Of a stretch of DNA of 64,000 bases, positions 25,756-34,873 are shown one piece after another; the first letter of the stretch is position 1; each line of letters begins with the position of its first letter. A program made the position numbers and the translations under genes. Source of the stretch: Pseudomonas gingeri (GTDB lineage: Bacteria; Pseudomonadota; Gammaproteobacteria; Pseudomonadales; Pseudomonadaceae); NCBI RefSeq assembly GCF_013385635.1, contig NZ_JACAPR010000031.1, positions 1 to 64,000 on the forward strand, written 5' to 3'. A model generated the notes under the pieces. That model searched no databases, was not told where the DNA came from, and worked only from the letters and a program-made list of their open reading frames with translations.

Positions 25756-26898
25756 ATGGACCAGAAGACCTTTATCAAGACCCTGCGCAGCTGGCAGAAC
25801 GGCTCGATCAGCCGCCGCGATTTCCTTGGCCGTACCGGCCTGGGTATCGCAGCGGCGGTGGTCGCCAGCAATATGCCCGGCTTGCTGACCGCCAGCGCCG
25901 AAGCCGCCGAGGCGGGCAAACTGGGTGATCGCCTGTCACTGGCGACCTGGCCGAATTACCACAGCCAGGAAAACCTCGACAACTTCGCCAAGACCACCGG
26001 CGCCCGCGTCTCCATGAGCGTGTTCGGCTCCAACGAAGAAATGCTCGCCAAGTTGCAGGCCGGCGGCAGCGGCTGGGATGTACTGGTGCCGACCAATTAC
26101 ACCATCAGCACCTACGTCGGCCTGGGCCTGATCGAACCACTGGACCTGTCGCGCATTCCCAACTTCCAGGCCTCGGCCTTCCAGCAGAAATTCATGGCCC
26201 AGGGTACGGTGGACGGCAAGGTCTACGCGGTGCCGAAGAACTGGGGCACCACCGGCATGCTCTACGACACCGGCAAACTGAAGAACGGCCCCACCAGCTG
26301 GAAAGAATTCTGGGCCGCCGCCCAGGGCCCCGCCAGCGGCCGGACGATGGTGCACGACTATCAGCTGACCGCTATCGGCAACGCCCTGAAGAGCTTCGGC
26401 TACAGCTTCAACTCCCTCGACCCGAAAGAACTGGCCGATGCCGAAAAACTGCTGATCGCGGTCAAGCCGCACCTGTTCGCCATCAACTCCGATATCCAGC
26501 CGTCGATGCGCAGCGGCGATGCCTGGCTGGCGATGTCCTGGACCGGCGACGCCTCGCAACTGCACCGCGACAACGAACAGATGCACTTCACCCTCGGCAA
26601 GGAAGGTGGCGAACTCTGGAGCGACTTCTTCGCCATCCCGAAAAGCTCGGAACACAAGGACGCCGCCTACGCCTTTATCAACTACCTGCTCGATCCCCAG
26701 CACAACAAGCTCGAAGTGCTCAGCCACGGCTACCCGAGTGGCGACAAGCGTGTCGACGCCTTGCTGCCCGTGGCCATGCTCGACGACCCGATCATGTACC
26801 CGGCCGCCGAAGCGCTCAGCCCGTTGGAGTTCGGTGCCGCGGCGACGCTGACCAGTCCGGCCCGCGCCGAACTGATGGCCCGCTTCAAGTCCGCCTGA
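25756..26898 (+). CDS. Polyamine-type binding protein (PotD family) with Tat signal
   Basis: A 380-residue SBP_bac_8/PotD protein. The leader contains SRRDFLG at about residues 18-24, a twin-arginine motif, then a hydrophobic stretch ending in ASAEA, so export is probably by the Tat pathway; most PotD proteins use Sec. The mature part has LATWPNYHSQENLDNF and the VPKNWGTTGMLYDTGKL segment expected of the family. Ligand is a polyamine or related cation by family, not proven. Confidence 0.9.
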   Translation: MDQKTFIKTLRSWQNGSISRRDFLGRTGLGIAAAVVASNMPGLLTASAEAAEAGKLGDRLSLATWPNYHSQENLDNFAKTTGARVSMSVFGSNEEMLAKLQAGGSGWDVLVPTNYTISTYVGLGLIEPLDLSRIPNFQASAFQQKFMAQGTVDGKVYAVPKNWGTTGMLYDTGKLKNGPTSWKEFWAAAQGPASGRTMVHDYQLTAIGNALKSFGYSFNSLDPKELADAEKLLIAVKPHLFAINSDIQPSMRSGDAWLAMSWTGDASQLHRDNEQMHFTLGKEGGELWSDFFAIPKSSEHKDAAYAFINYLLDPQHNKLEVLSHGYPSGDKRVDALLPVAMLDDPIMYPAAEALSPLEFGAAATLTSPARAELMARFKSA

Positions 26899-26929
26899 TC
26901 GCCCCGCCATGGCCAATGAGGAGTCCCCC

Positions 26930-27847
26930 ATGAACGCCGCCGCCCATCCGCAAACGGTGCCGCTGGGCAATGCCCCGTCGGCCGGGGTTCGCCAACGGCG
27001 CAATCTCGGCCGGCGGATCAGCCTGCTGATGCTGCTGCCTTCGACCTTGTGGTTCCTGCTGCTGTTGCTGATGCCGCTGGTGATCATCCTGGTGTTCAGC
27101 TTCGGCGAACGCAGCACCGTGGGCGGTTACGCCGGCGGCTTCACATTGGCCAACTACCTGAACCTCGGTTCCCGCGCGGCGGCGTTCGGCAATACACTGA
27201 TGCTGGCGCCGCTGGGCACCCTGGTGTGCCTGGTAGCAGCCTATCCGCTGGCGTATTTCCTGGCGGTCAAGGTGCGCAAGAACCGCTCGCTGCTGCTGAC
27301 ACTGGTGATCGTGCCGTTCTGGACCAGCTTCCTGATCCGCACCTATGCGTGGATCTTCATCCTCAGCGGCAAGGGCATCCCGGCATTACTCGCCAGCCTC
27401 GGCCTGGAAGACGTGCGACTGATCAACACGCCCTGGGCGGTGCTGATCGGCATCGTCTACGGCTACTTGCCGCTGATGGTTTTCCCGATCTACGTCAGCC
27501 TGGAGAAACTCGACAAGCGCCTGCTCGAAGCCTCGGCGGACCTGGGAGCCAGCGCCTTCGAAAGCTTTCGGCGGATCACCCTGCCGCTGTCGGCGCCGGG
27601 CATCATCACCGGGGTGATGCTGGTGTTCATCCTGTTAATGGGCGAGTTCCTGATCCCGGCGATCCTCGGCGGCGGCAAGGTGTTCTTTGTCGGCAACGCG
27701 CTGGTCGACCTGTTCCTGCAATCGCGCAACTGGCCGTTCGGCAGTGCACTGGCCATGAGCCTGGTGGCAATGATGCTGCTGATTATCGGGTTGTATCTGA
27801 AACTGGTGGCGCGCTACGGCGGCCGACCTGCCGATGGAGGCATATGA
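26930..27847 (+). CDS. Polyamine-type ABC permease (PotB family)
   Basis: A 305-residue permease with six predicted helices. The ATPase-coupling loop appears near residues 195-225 as LDKRLLEASADLGASAFESFRRITLPLSAPGI. The ATG at 26930 has GAGGAG upstream; an earlier in-frame ATG at 26909 overlaps poorly with any ribosome site. Partner of the next permease gene. Confidence 0.9.
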   Translation: MNAAAHPQTVPLGNAPSAGVRQRRNLGRRISLLMLLPSTLWFLLLLLMPLVIILVFSFGERSTVGGYAGGFTLANYLNLGSRAAAFGNTLMLAPLGTLVCLVAAYPLAYFLAVKVRKNRSLLLTLVIVPFWTSFLIRTYAWIFILSGKGIPALLASLGLEDVRLINTPWAVLIGIVYGYLPLMVFPIYVSLEKLDKRLLEASADLGASAFESFRRITLPLSAPGIITGVMLVFILLMGEFLIPAILGGGKVFFVGNALVDLFLQSRNWPFGSALAMSLVAMMLLIIGLYLKLVARYGGRPADGGI

Positions 27848-27848
27848 C

Positions 27849-28676
27849 ATGTGGCTGCGCAGCTATTCGACCTCGCTGTATCTGTTTCTCTATGCGCCCA
27901 TCGCCCTGATCGTGCTGTTCAGCTTCAACGCCGGGCGCAGCGGCCTGGCCTTCGAGTGCTGCTCGACCCAATGGTTCGGCCGCGCCTTCGGTAACCCGTT
28001 CATCATGGAGGCGCTGGGCCATAGCGCGTTCATCGCCTTCACTTCGGCGCTGATCGCCACGCTGTTCGGCACCCTGGCGGTGTTCGGCCTGCAGCGTTGC
28101 GGGCCGAAAATTCGCCTGCTGTTCGATGCGCTGACCTACTGCGCTATCATCGTGCCCGGCATCGTCATCGGCATCTCGACGCTGATTGCCTTCATCAGCC
28201 TGTTCGACCTGATCAACCCGCTGCTGGCGCGCTGGATACCGGACGTCCCGCGCCTGAACATGGGCTTCTTCACGGTGATCGCCGCCCACTCACTGTTCAC
28301 CATGGCCCTGGTCATGGTCATCGTGCGCAGCCGCGTCGACGCCCTGGACAAGGCGTTGCTGGAAGCCTCTGCCGATCTCTACGCCCCGCCGATGCAGACG
28401 TTCTGGCGGGTCACCCTGCCGCAGATCAGCCCGGCGATCATGGCCGGGTTCCTGCTCGCGTTCACCTTCAGCTTCGACGACTTCATCATCGCGTTCTTCG
28501 TCGCCGGTTCCGAAACGACCTTGCCGATCTATATCTTTTCCTCCATCCGCCGGGGGGTGACACCGGAGATCAATGCGGTCTCGACGGTGATCATCTGCGC
28601 GTCGCTGGCCCTGCTGTTTACTTCCCGCCACCTGCAAAACCGCCGCACCGGCGCCCAGGAGTCTCACCATGCGTGA
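27849..28676 (+). CDS. Polyamine-type ABC permease (PotC family)
   Basis: A 275-residue permease with six helices and the coupling loop LDKALLEASADLYAPPMQTFWRVTLPQISPAI. GGAGG eight bases before the ATG at 27849 decides the start, one base after the previous stop. Its last eight bases overlap the aldehyde dehydrogenase gene, so transport and oxidation are co-expressed. Confidence 0.9.
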   Translation: MWLRSYSTSLYLFLYAPIALIVLFSFNAGRSGLAFECCSTQWFGRAFGNPFIMEALGHSAFIAFTSALIATLFGTLAVFGLQRCGPKIRLLFDALTYCAIIVPGIVIGISTLIAFISLFDLINPLLARWIPDVPRLNMGFFTVIAAHSLFTMALVMVIVRSRVDALDKALLEASADLYAPPMQTFWRVTLPQISPAIMAGFLLAFTFSFDDFIIAFFVAGSETTLPIYIFSSIRRGVTPEINAVSTVIICASLALLFTSRHLQNRRTGAQESHHA

Positions 28677-30141
28677 CCAGCATTACATCAACGGCGAATG
28701 GGTCAGCCCGGACCTGGGCGGTTATCTGCCGGTCATCGATCCGGCCACCGGGCAGGCATTCCAGAAAATCGCCGCGGGCACCGAAGAGGATGTCGATCAT
28801 GCCGTGCGCGCGGCCCGGCGTGCGTTCGACGGTGGCTGGAGCCAGACCACCGGGGCTGAACGCGCACAGTGGCTGGAGGCGCTGGCCGATGATCTGGAAG
28901 GCAGCCAGCAGGCGCTGGCCGAACTGGAAGTGCGCGACAACGGCAAACCCTTGCCCGAAGCGCTATGGGACGTGGGCGATACCATCGGCTGCTTTCGTTA
29001 CTACGCAGGGCTCGCCCGCGAACTCGATCAGCGCCAGGACCAACCGCTGGCCCTGGCCGACGCGCGTTTTCGTTGCCGCATCCGTCACGAACCGATTGGC
29101 GTCGCCGGACAGATCATTCCCTGGAACTACCCGCTGCTGATGGCCGCCTGGAAGGTCGCGCCGGCCTTGGCCGCGGGGGCCACTTCGGTGCTCAAGCCCT
29201 CCGAACTGACGTCGCTGACGGCGCTGGAACTGGCCGCCGCCGCCGACCGTATCGGTCTGCCGGCGGGTGTCCTGAACGTGGTCACGGGCCTGGGCGCCGA
29301 TGCCGGCAGCCCGCTCACGGAACATCCGGGCGTGGACAAGCTGGCCTTTACCGGCAGCGTGCCGACCGGGGCACGGATCATGTCGGCAGCCGCCCGCGAC
29401 ATCAAGAACATCAGCCTGGAGCTGGGCGGAAAGTCCGCGTTCATCGTGTTCGACGATGCCGATATCGAGGCCGCGGTGGAGTGGATCCTGTTCGGGATCT
29501 TCTGGAACCAGGGCCAGGTGTGCAGCGCCACGTCGCGTCTGCTGGTGCAGGAGCAGATTGCCCCGCGGCTGATCGAACGGCTGGTGGAGGCAACCCGCAA
29601 GATCCCCATCGGGCCGGGCCTGGAACCGGGCGTCCTGCTGGGTCCGCTGGTCAGCCAGGGCCAGCATGAGAAGGTCCTGGGGTTCATTGACCAGGGCCAG
29701 GCCAGTGGCGCCCGTTTGCTCACCGGCGGGCGGCGCCCGGCCGCTCTGGAACACGGTTATTTCATCGAGCCGGCGATCTTCGACGAACCCGACCACAACA
29801 GCATTGTCTGGCGCGAGGAAATCTTCGGCCCGGTGCTGTGCATCAAGCGTTTCAAGACCGAGGAGCAAGCGCTGCACATGGCCAACGCCAGCCGCTTCGG
29901 CCTGGCCGCCGCGGTGATGAGCGCCGACCTGCAACGCGCCGCCCGCGTCGCCAATCAGTTGCGGGCCGGGATCATCTGGGTCAACTGCTCGCAACCGACC
30001 TTCGTCGAGGCGCCGTGGGGCGGCATGAAACACAGCGGCATTGGCCGTGAACTCGGTCAATGGGGGCTGAACAATTACCTGGAGGTCAAGCAGGTGACCG
30101 AGTACGTCAGTGATCAACCCTGGGGCTGGTACCTGAAGTAG
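28669..30141 (+). CDS. NAD(P)-dependent aldehyde dehydrogenase (BADH/aminobutyraldehyde type)
   Basis: A 490-residue aldehyde dehydrogenase with Asn153 (PWNYP), Glu251 (LELGGK) and catalytic Cys285 (NQGQVCSA), all in the expected places. The ending NNYLEVKQVTEYVSDQPWGWY resembles betaine-aldehyde and aminobutyraldehyde dehydrogenases. It overlaps the last permease gene, so it probably oxidises an amino-aldehyde derived from the imported amine. Its final 28 bases overlap the convergent flavin monooxygenase gene. Confidence 0.9.
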   Translation: MRDQHYINGEWVSPDLGGYLPVIDPATGQAFQKIAAGTEEDVDHAVRAARRAFDGGWSQTTGAERAQWLEALADDLEGSQQALAELEVRDNGKPLPEALWDVGDTIGCFRYYAGLARELDQRQDQPLALADARFRCRIRHEPIGVAGQIIPWNYPLLMAAWKVAPALAAGATSVLKPSELTSLTALELAAAADRIGLPAGVLNVVTGLGADAGSPLTEHPGVDKLAFTGSVPTGARIMSAAARDIKNISLELGGKSAFIVFDDADIEAAVEWILFGIFWNQGQVCSATSRLLVQEQIAPRLIERLVEATRKIPIGPGLEPGVLLGPLVSQGQHEKVLGFIDQGQASGARLLTGGRRPAALEHGYFIEPAIFDEPDHNSIVWREEIFGPVLCIKRFKTEEQALHMANASRFGLAAAVMSADLQRAARVANQLRAGIIWVNCSQPTFVEAPWGGMKHSGIGRELGQWGLNNYLEVKQVTEYVSDQPWGWYLK

Positions 30142-31607
30142 TCCTCCAGCAACGCCAGGTCGTCGCTGCCGACAATGGCAGCAATGTAGCCATCCGGGCG
30201 CACCAGTACCCAGTCGCCGTCAGCGGGAGTGTAGGCGTCACGAAAGTGCCCGCCCTCATCGGCCAGGTCGCCGCCCGGACCGAACACATGAATATGCAGG
30301 CCCGGGCGTGGCGACACTGAACCGCGCTCGGCCTGATAACCCAGCAACGTCCAGTGGCTGCCGCGGAACAGTTCGAACAACCGGATCGACTGGCCGGCCG
30401 CCCCACGCACCGGTGCGTCGGGAGCACGGTCGCCAGCCACGACACCATCGAGGCGCGTGGTGTTGCGCCGGGCAAGGGAGGCGTCGGGGTAACCGATGTC
30501 GAGCTGGTGCACTTCGCGTCCGCGTCGCATGTTGCCACGTACCTGGGCATCGAGCAGCCGCGTCGACAGGCCGAGCATGGCCGCGGCGACCGGTCGGCGT
30601 TCTTCCTCGTAGGTGTCGAGCAGCGTAGCGGCCGCGCCCCGGGCTACCGCCGCCAGTTTCCAGCCAAGGTTGTAGGCGTCCTGCACGCTGGTATTGAGGC
30701 CCTGGCCACCGGTCGGTGGATGGGTATGCGCGGCATCCCCGACGAGAAACACACGGCCGCTGCGGTAGTGGTCGGCCAGTCGCGCATTCATGGTATAGGC
30801 CGAGGCCCAGGAGACCGACTGGATCACGATATCGTCGCGTCCGGTGCGCTGCGCCACCAGGGCGGTCAGGCCAGCCACGCCAAGGTCGACGTCGCTGTCC
30901 ATGGGGATCGGCCCCTGGATCTGGAACATCTCGGTGCCGGCGAGCGGACACAGGGCCATCTGGCGCAACCTGTCGCCTTCGTTGAAGCAGTGCCAGGCAT
31001 CGCGTCCCAGGCCTGTCAGCCGCACATCGGCGACCACCGCGCGCACGCCGAGGGTCTTGCCCGGAAAGCCGACACCCAGAGCCGTGCGCACGAAGCTGCG
31101 ACCGCCATCGGCGCCCACCAGCCAGCGCGCGCGCAGGGTTTGTTCGCCACCCTCGCCGACCAGTCGTGCCGTGACACCATGATTATCCTGCTCGAACCCC
31201 ACCAGCTCACAGCCGAATTGCGGTTGCCGACCCAGTTCGAGCAGGCGCTCGCGCAGAATGCCTTCGGTGAGGAACTGCGGCAGCATCAGCGGCAGTTGAT
31301 AAGGCTCGCCCGGCGTCGGCTCGTTGCGCTCCATGACATCCGCGTCGGTGTAACCACCCTCGTCGCGGTACTGGCGCTGGAGGGGGTATGGCCCACCCGC
31401 CGCAACGATGCGATCAAGGATGCCGAGGTCCTCGAAAATCTCCTGGGTCCGGGGTTGGATGCCCTTGCCACGCGAACCGCCGAACGGGCCGTCCCTCTTC
31501 TCTATCAGGTGGAAAGCAATGCCCCGGCGCGCCAGGTCGATGGCCAGCGTCAGGCCGGCAGCCCCCGCACCGCAAATCAGTACCTCAACTTCACCTTGCG
31601 CTTTCAT
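30114..31607 (-). CDS. FAD-dependent aromatic monooxygenase (PheA/MhpA type)
   Basis: About 497 residues. The FAD-binding GAGAAG loop is at residues 13-18 and the second FAD motif is LVGDAAHTHPPTGGQGLN, as in phenol and 3-(3-hydroxyphenyl)propionate hydroxylases. A thioredoxin-like C-terminal domain follows. The start at 31607 has GAGG upstream; an in-frame ATG nine codons earlier lies inside an operator palindrome. Single-gene unit divergent from a MarR regulator with twin palindromes, so it is probably induced by an aromatic substrate, which is not identified. Confidence 0.88.
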   Translation of the reverse strand: MKAQGEVEVLICGAGAAGLTLAIDLARRGIAFHLIEKRDGPFGGSRGKGIQPRTQEIFEDLGILDRIVAAGGPYPLQRQYRDEGGYTDADVMERNEPTPGEPYQLPLMLPQFLTEGILRERLLELGRQPQFGCELVGFEQDNHGVTARLVGEGGEQTLRARWLVGADGGRSFVRTALGVGFPGKTLGVRAVVADVRLTGLGRDAWHCFNEGDRLRQMALCPLAGTEMFQIQGPIPMDSDVDLGVAGLTALVAQRTGRDDIVIQSVSWASAYTMNARLADHYRSGRVFLVGDAAHTHPPTGGQGLNTSVQDAYNLGWKLAAVARGAAATLLDTYEEERRPVAAAMLGLSTRLLDAQVRGNMRRGREVHQLDIGYPDASLARRNTTRLDGVVAGDRAPDAPVRGAAGQSIRLFELFRGSHWTLLGYQAERGSVSPRPGLHIHVFGPGGDLADEGGHFRDAYTPADGDWVLVRPDGYIAAIVGSDDLALLEDYFRYQPQG

Positions 31608-31618
31608 CTCGACCTCGA

Positions 31619-31637
31619 TATGTGTAATTTGCACATA
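31619..31637. promoter_or_regulatory. MarR operator, copy 1
   Basis: TATGTGTAATTTGCACATA is an inverted repeat (TATGTG/CACATA) 12 bases before the monooxygenase start. A second copy with the same ATGTG-N7-CACAT core is at 31676-31692. MarR dimers bind such sites. Confidence 0.6.
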
Positions 31638-31662
31638 TAAGTGTCAAGCCGGAGCAGAAACA

Positions 31663-32136
31663 GTGTCAACAAAAAATGTGCAAAATACACATATCAATGC
31701 ACAGATCCGTGAACTGCATGGGGCATTGGTGGAGATTGTCGGGGTCATGAACCGCCCGCAACGCGACGAGGCCATGGTTCGCGAGGCCGGTATTGCCCTC
31801 GACCGCGCGCTGTTCCCGCTGCTGGTGCTGGTTGAGCGACTGGGCCCGATTGGCGTGGTCGAGCTGGCCGATCGCGTGGGACGCGACTACACCACGGTCA
31901 GCCGCCAGGTGGCGAAACTGGACAGCCTCGGCCTGGTCGAGCGCCAGGAAAACGCCAATGACCGGCGTGTGCGCGAAGCCGTTATCACGGCGAAAGGCAA
32001 GGCAATGACCGATCGGATCGATGCGGCACGGGAAAGGATGGGACAGGGTATTTTCGCGACATGGGAGCACCAGGATGTGGCTGACCTGGTGCGTCTCATC
32101 CGTCGGTTTGCCGACGATCTCAAAGGTGATGACTAG
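31663..32136 (+). CDS. MarR-family regulator
   Basis: A 157-residue MarR protein. The GTG at 31663 is chosen because GGAG lies eight bases upstream and the resulting protein has normal length; no in-frame ATG serves. The winged helix is visible as LGPIGVVELADRVGRDYTTVSRQVAKLDSLGLVERQENANDRRVREAVITAKG (about residues 60-112). The second operator palindrome (31676-31692) is inside the first codons of the gene, indicating autorepression. It is divergent from the flavin monooxygenase. Confidence 0.88.
   Translation: MSTKNVQNTHINAQIRELHGALVEIVGVMNRPQRDEAMVREAGIALDRALFPLLVLVERLGPIGVVELADRVGRDYTTVSRQVAKLDSLGLVERQENANDRRVREAVITAKGKAMTDRIDAARERMGQGIFATWEHQDVADLVRLIRRFADDLKGDD
31676..31692. promoter_or_regulatory. 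MarR operator, copy 2
   Basis: ATGTGCAAAATACACAT shares the ATGTG-N7-CACAT core with copy 1; the two centres are 56 bases apart. It overlaps codons 5-10 of the MarR gene. Confidence 0.55.
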
Positions 32137-32159
32137 GCGGTTCCCCTGACCAGGTCGCC

Positions 32160-32597
32160 TCAGGGCCGGGTGACAGTCCAGTCGTCGGGAATCACCGCGA
32201 TCACATCGATCTCCATCAACCACTGCGGCTGGCCCAGGCCCGAGATCACCAGCCCGGTGGAAATCGGGAACACGCCCTTGAGCCACTTGCCGACCACCTG
32301 GTACACCGGCTCGCGGTAGCGCGGGTCGATGATGTAGGTGGTGGTCTTGACGATATGAGACAGGTCCGAGCCGGCCTCTTCGAGCAGCTGTTTGACGTTT
32401 TTCATGGCCTGTTCGGCCTGCGCCGCGGGGTCGCCCAGGCCCACCAGGTTACCGTCGAAATCGGTACCGATCTGGCCGCGGACATAGACCGTGTTGCCCG
32501 CCCGCACGGCCTGGCACAGGTCATTGTCCAGTGCCTGGTTCGGGTAGGTGTCCTTGGTGTTGAACATGCGGATGCGGGTATGGGTTGGCTTGGACAT
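32160..32597 (-). CDS. RidA/YjgF-family protein
   Basis: A 145-residue RidA-superfamily protein. Members hydrolyse reactive enamines and imines released by amino-acid enzymes, or act in specific catabolic pathways. Motifs: AVRAGNTVYVRGQIGTDFDGNLVG, QAMKNVKQLLEEAGSDLSHIVKTTTYI and the C-terminal LMEIDVIAVIP. The usual RidA catalytic Arg in the RVEIE-type motif near position 105 is not evident here, so it belongs to one of the other Rid subfamilies. It follows the flavin monooxygenase gene at 32669 on the same strand. Confidence 0.85.
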   Translation of the reverse strand: MSKPTHTRIRMFNTKDTYPNQALDNDLCQAVRAGNTVYVRGQIGTDFDGNLVGLGDPAAQAEQAMKNVKQLLEEAGSDLSHIVKTTTYIIDPRYREPVYQVVGKWLKGVFPISTGLVISGLGQPQWLMEIDVIAVIPDDWTVTRP

Positions 32598-32668
32598 CTG
32601 CGACTCCTCAAGAGAAAGACTGCGCCGCACTCGGCTGTGCGGCGCCGGGTCGGTGCGACGATCGACGG

Positions 32669-33982
32669 TCAGGCACTGACGGCGGATCGGCTGGCAATCG
32701 GTTCGGCCACGTCCGCCTCGCGCTGCGCGGCATCGCGGTAGGTCAGGTACTGGCGCTGGATGGCAATCTGGTCGGCGATGTACTTGGCATCGTGCCAGAC
32801 GCCCCAGATAAACGAGGACCCCCGGCGTGACTGCCACGGCAGGCCCAGGAAGTAGATGCCCGCCTCCGTGGAAATCCCCCGCTGGTGGCGCGGCTTGCCA
32901 CTGGCCTCGAAAGCATCGACCTTCAGCCAGCTGTAGTCGGTGGCAAAACCGGTGGCCCAGATGATCGTGGTGATGCCCGCCGACGCCAGGTCGAGCTGGA
33001 GAATCGGTCGGGTCACGCACTCGGGGTCGGGAAAGGTCCGGCGGGCCCCGGGGTCCGGCGGCAGATCGAGGCCGTTGCGCTCGATGTAGGCATCGGCGGC
33101 ATCGAGCAGCGCCAGGTAGTTCTCGTCACCGCGGTTGAGGTTGTCGGCCAGGTCCGCCTGGAAGCTGACCACGCCGTTGTCGAACGCGCGGGTCAGGCCC
33201 ACCAGGTTCAGGCCGCGTTGGGCCAGTTCACGGAAGTCCACCGTGCGCCCGCCCTCGGCGCCACTGACGGCAATGGTCACGTGCTCGCGGCCCGGCTTCA
33301 TGGCCGCGGCGTCCCATTCGCCGAGCACCCCCAGCCACCAGCAGAAATCGCGGTTGCGGTAGGCGCGCGGCGGCCGGTCGTGCTGGCCGACCGAGAGGTA
33401 AACCGTCCTGCCGCTGCGTTGCAGTTCATCGGCGATCTGCGTCCCTGAAGAACCGGCCCCCACCACCAGCACCGCGCCCGCGGGCAGTTGCCGGGGGTTG
33501 CGGTAATCCGCGGAATGGATCTGGTTGAGGCCGCCGATCTGCGGGGCGATGGCCGGAATCACCGGGCGCTGGAACGGTCCGGTGGCGACCACCACGCGGT
33601 TGGCCTGGATCACTCCCTCGGAGGTTTCCACGGTGAAGCCGGGACGACCGTTGTTGCGCTCGACCTTGCGCACTTCCACGCCCGTGCGGATCGGTGCATT
33701 GAATTTCTTCGCATAGGCTTCGAAGTAAGCCGCCACCCGCTCCTTCGGCGCAAAGTCATCGGGGCTGAGATCGTCGAACGCCAGGCCTGGAAAACGATCG
33801 TGCCAGGCTGGCCCGTTGGCCACCAGCGAATCCCAGCGACCGGTGCGCCAGGCTTCGGCGATGCGATTGCGCTCGAGCACCAGGTGCGGCACGCCCAGCC
33901 TGCTCAGATGCTCGCTCATGGCCACGCCAGCCTGGCCGGCGCCCACCACCAGGGTATCGATTTCAATCATTGCAGCTGTCAT
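32669..33982 (-). CDS. Flavin-containing monooxygenase (CzcO/YUCCA-like)
   Basis: A 437-residue two-dinucleotide-fold monooxygenase: GAGQAG at residues 14-19 for FAD and VVGAGSSGTQIADEL for NADPH, with TIIWATGFATDYSWLKV near the end, the ATG motif of this superfamily. The start at 33982 has AAGGA upstream. It forms an operon with the RidA gene, an arrangement that suggests oxidation of an amine or N-containing compound with imine clean-up by RidA; this is inferred. Confidence 0.87.
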   Translation of the reverse strand: MTAAMIEIDTLVVGAGQAGVAMSEHLSRLGVPHLVLERNRIAEAWRTGRWDSLVANGPAWHDRFPGLAFDDLSPDDFAPKERVAAYFEAYAKKFNAPIRTGVEVRKVERNNGRPGFTVETSEGVIQANRVVVATGPFQRPVIPAIAPQIGGLNQIHSADYRNPRQLPAGAVLVVGAGSSGTQIADELQRSGRTVYLSVGQHDRPPRAYRNRDFCWWLGVLGEWDAAAMKPGREHVTIAVSGAEGGRTVDFRELAQRGLNLVGLTRAFDNGVVSFQADLADNLNRGDENYLALLDAADAYIERNGLDLPPDPGARRTFPDPECVTRPILQLDLASAGITTIIWATGFATDYSWLKVDAFEASGKPRHQRGISTEAGIYFLGLPWQSRRGSSFIWGVWHDAKYIADQIAIQRQYLTYRDAAQREADVAEPIASRSAVSA

Positions 33983-34085
33983 GCCTGTGTCCTTCTCGAA
34001 GACGGGTGTGCAGGCATTCTGTGCAGATACAGGGAATAGCGAAATTATGTTTTTTGTCGTCGCAAGACAGGAAAAAGCTAGGCCT

Positions 34086-34122
34086 TGAAACCAGACAGTG
34101 AAAATCAGGCCTTGAAAATCAG
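34086..34122. repeat. Three spaced copies of TGAAAATCAG
   Basis: TGAAACCAG at 34086-34094 and TGAAAATCAG at 34099-34108 and 34113-34122 recur every 13-14 bases between the TetR gene and the monooxygenase. The last copy covers the TetR stop codon. They may be an iterated binding site upstream of the monooxygenase or a small local duplication. Confidence 0.45.
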
Positions 34123-34742
34123 GAGCCGGCTGCGTCCTGGCCGGCCAGCATGCCATGGCACATCAGCGCCAGGACACTGCGCATATGCCGGGCATGGGCA
34201 CCACGGTCGGGGCTCGGCTCGGTGGCCAGGCGGATAAAGGCGACGTTGGCGTACTGGTTGAACAGGGTCGCGGCCACTTCGATGTCCACGTCCTGGCGCA
34301 CCTTGCCCAGGCGCTGGAAGTGCCGAAGCAATGCCTGCGCCTCCTCGATCACCGCACCATTCCACGGCTGCAGGGCCTGGGACAACTCTCCGGTGAACAG
34401 CGACGGCGCCAGTTCCCGCCACAGCGAGGCCGGCATGGCCCGTAGCTGGTACTCGGTCATCAGCCCTTCCAGCTCGCACAGGGCCTCCAGCGGATCGCCG
34501 CGGTCGTCGAGATGGGCCCGGGCCTCGCGGATCGCCAGTTCGTCGGGCGCCTTGAGCAAGGCGACGAGAATCTCCTGCTTGCCGCCGAAATAATTCACCA
34601 CCGTCGGCGCCGAGACACCGGCCCGGTTGGCGATCTGCTCCAGGGTGGTGGCGACGAAACCGTGGGTCTTGAACAGCGCCAGCGCGGCATCGGCGATCAC
34701 CTGCCGACGCTGCTCCTTTTGCCGCTCCCTGAGTCCGGTCAT
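34119..34742 (-). CDS. TetR-family regulator
   Basis: A 207-residue TetR protein with the N-terminal DNA-binding domain RRQVIADAALALFKTHGFVATTLEQIANRAGVSAPTVVNYFGGKQEILVALL (residues about 13-64) and a ligand domain whose specificity cannot be read. It is divergent from the aminotransferase gene; the 131-base gap holds three AAATATT sites spaced exactly 17 bases apart, a likely operator array. Confidence 0.9.
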   Translation of the reverse strand: MTGLRERQKEQRRQVIADAALALFKTHGFVATTLEQIANRAGVSAPTVVNYFGGKQEILVALLKAPDELAIREARAHLDDRGDPLEALCELEGLMTEYQLRAMPASLWRELAPSLFTGELSQALQPWNGAVIEEAQALLRHFQRLGKVRQDVDIEVAATLFNQYANVAFIRLATEPSPDRGAHARHMRSVLALMCHGMLAGQDAAGS

Positions 34743-34800
34743 GAGGGGTCCTGATGGGGTTGGACGATAGGCCCCAGCCTACGTAAATTCCTTTTCATCA

Positions 34801-34844
34801 ACAAATATTTTCTTTACAAAAATATTTTATAGTGACAAATATTA
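34801..34844. promoter_or_regulatory. 17-base-periodic AAATATT array in the tetR/aminotransferase promoter
   Basis: AAATATTT at 34803-34810, AAATATTT at 34820-34827 and AAATATTA at 34837-34844 have starts exactly 17 bases apart. The first two are self-palindromic. The spacing is about 1.6 helical turns, as expected for several TetR dimers on overlapping faces. Confidence 0.5.
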
Positions 34845-34873
34845 TCCAGACACCCCCACCCTGGAGACCCGCC

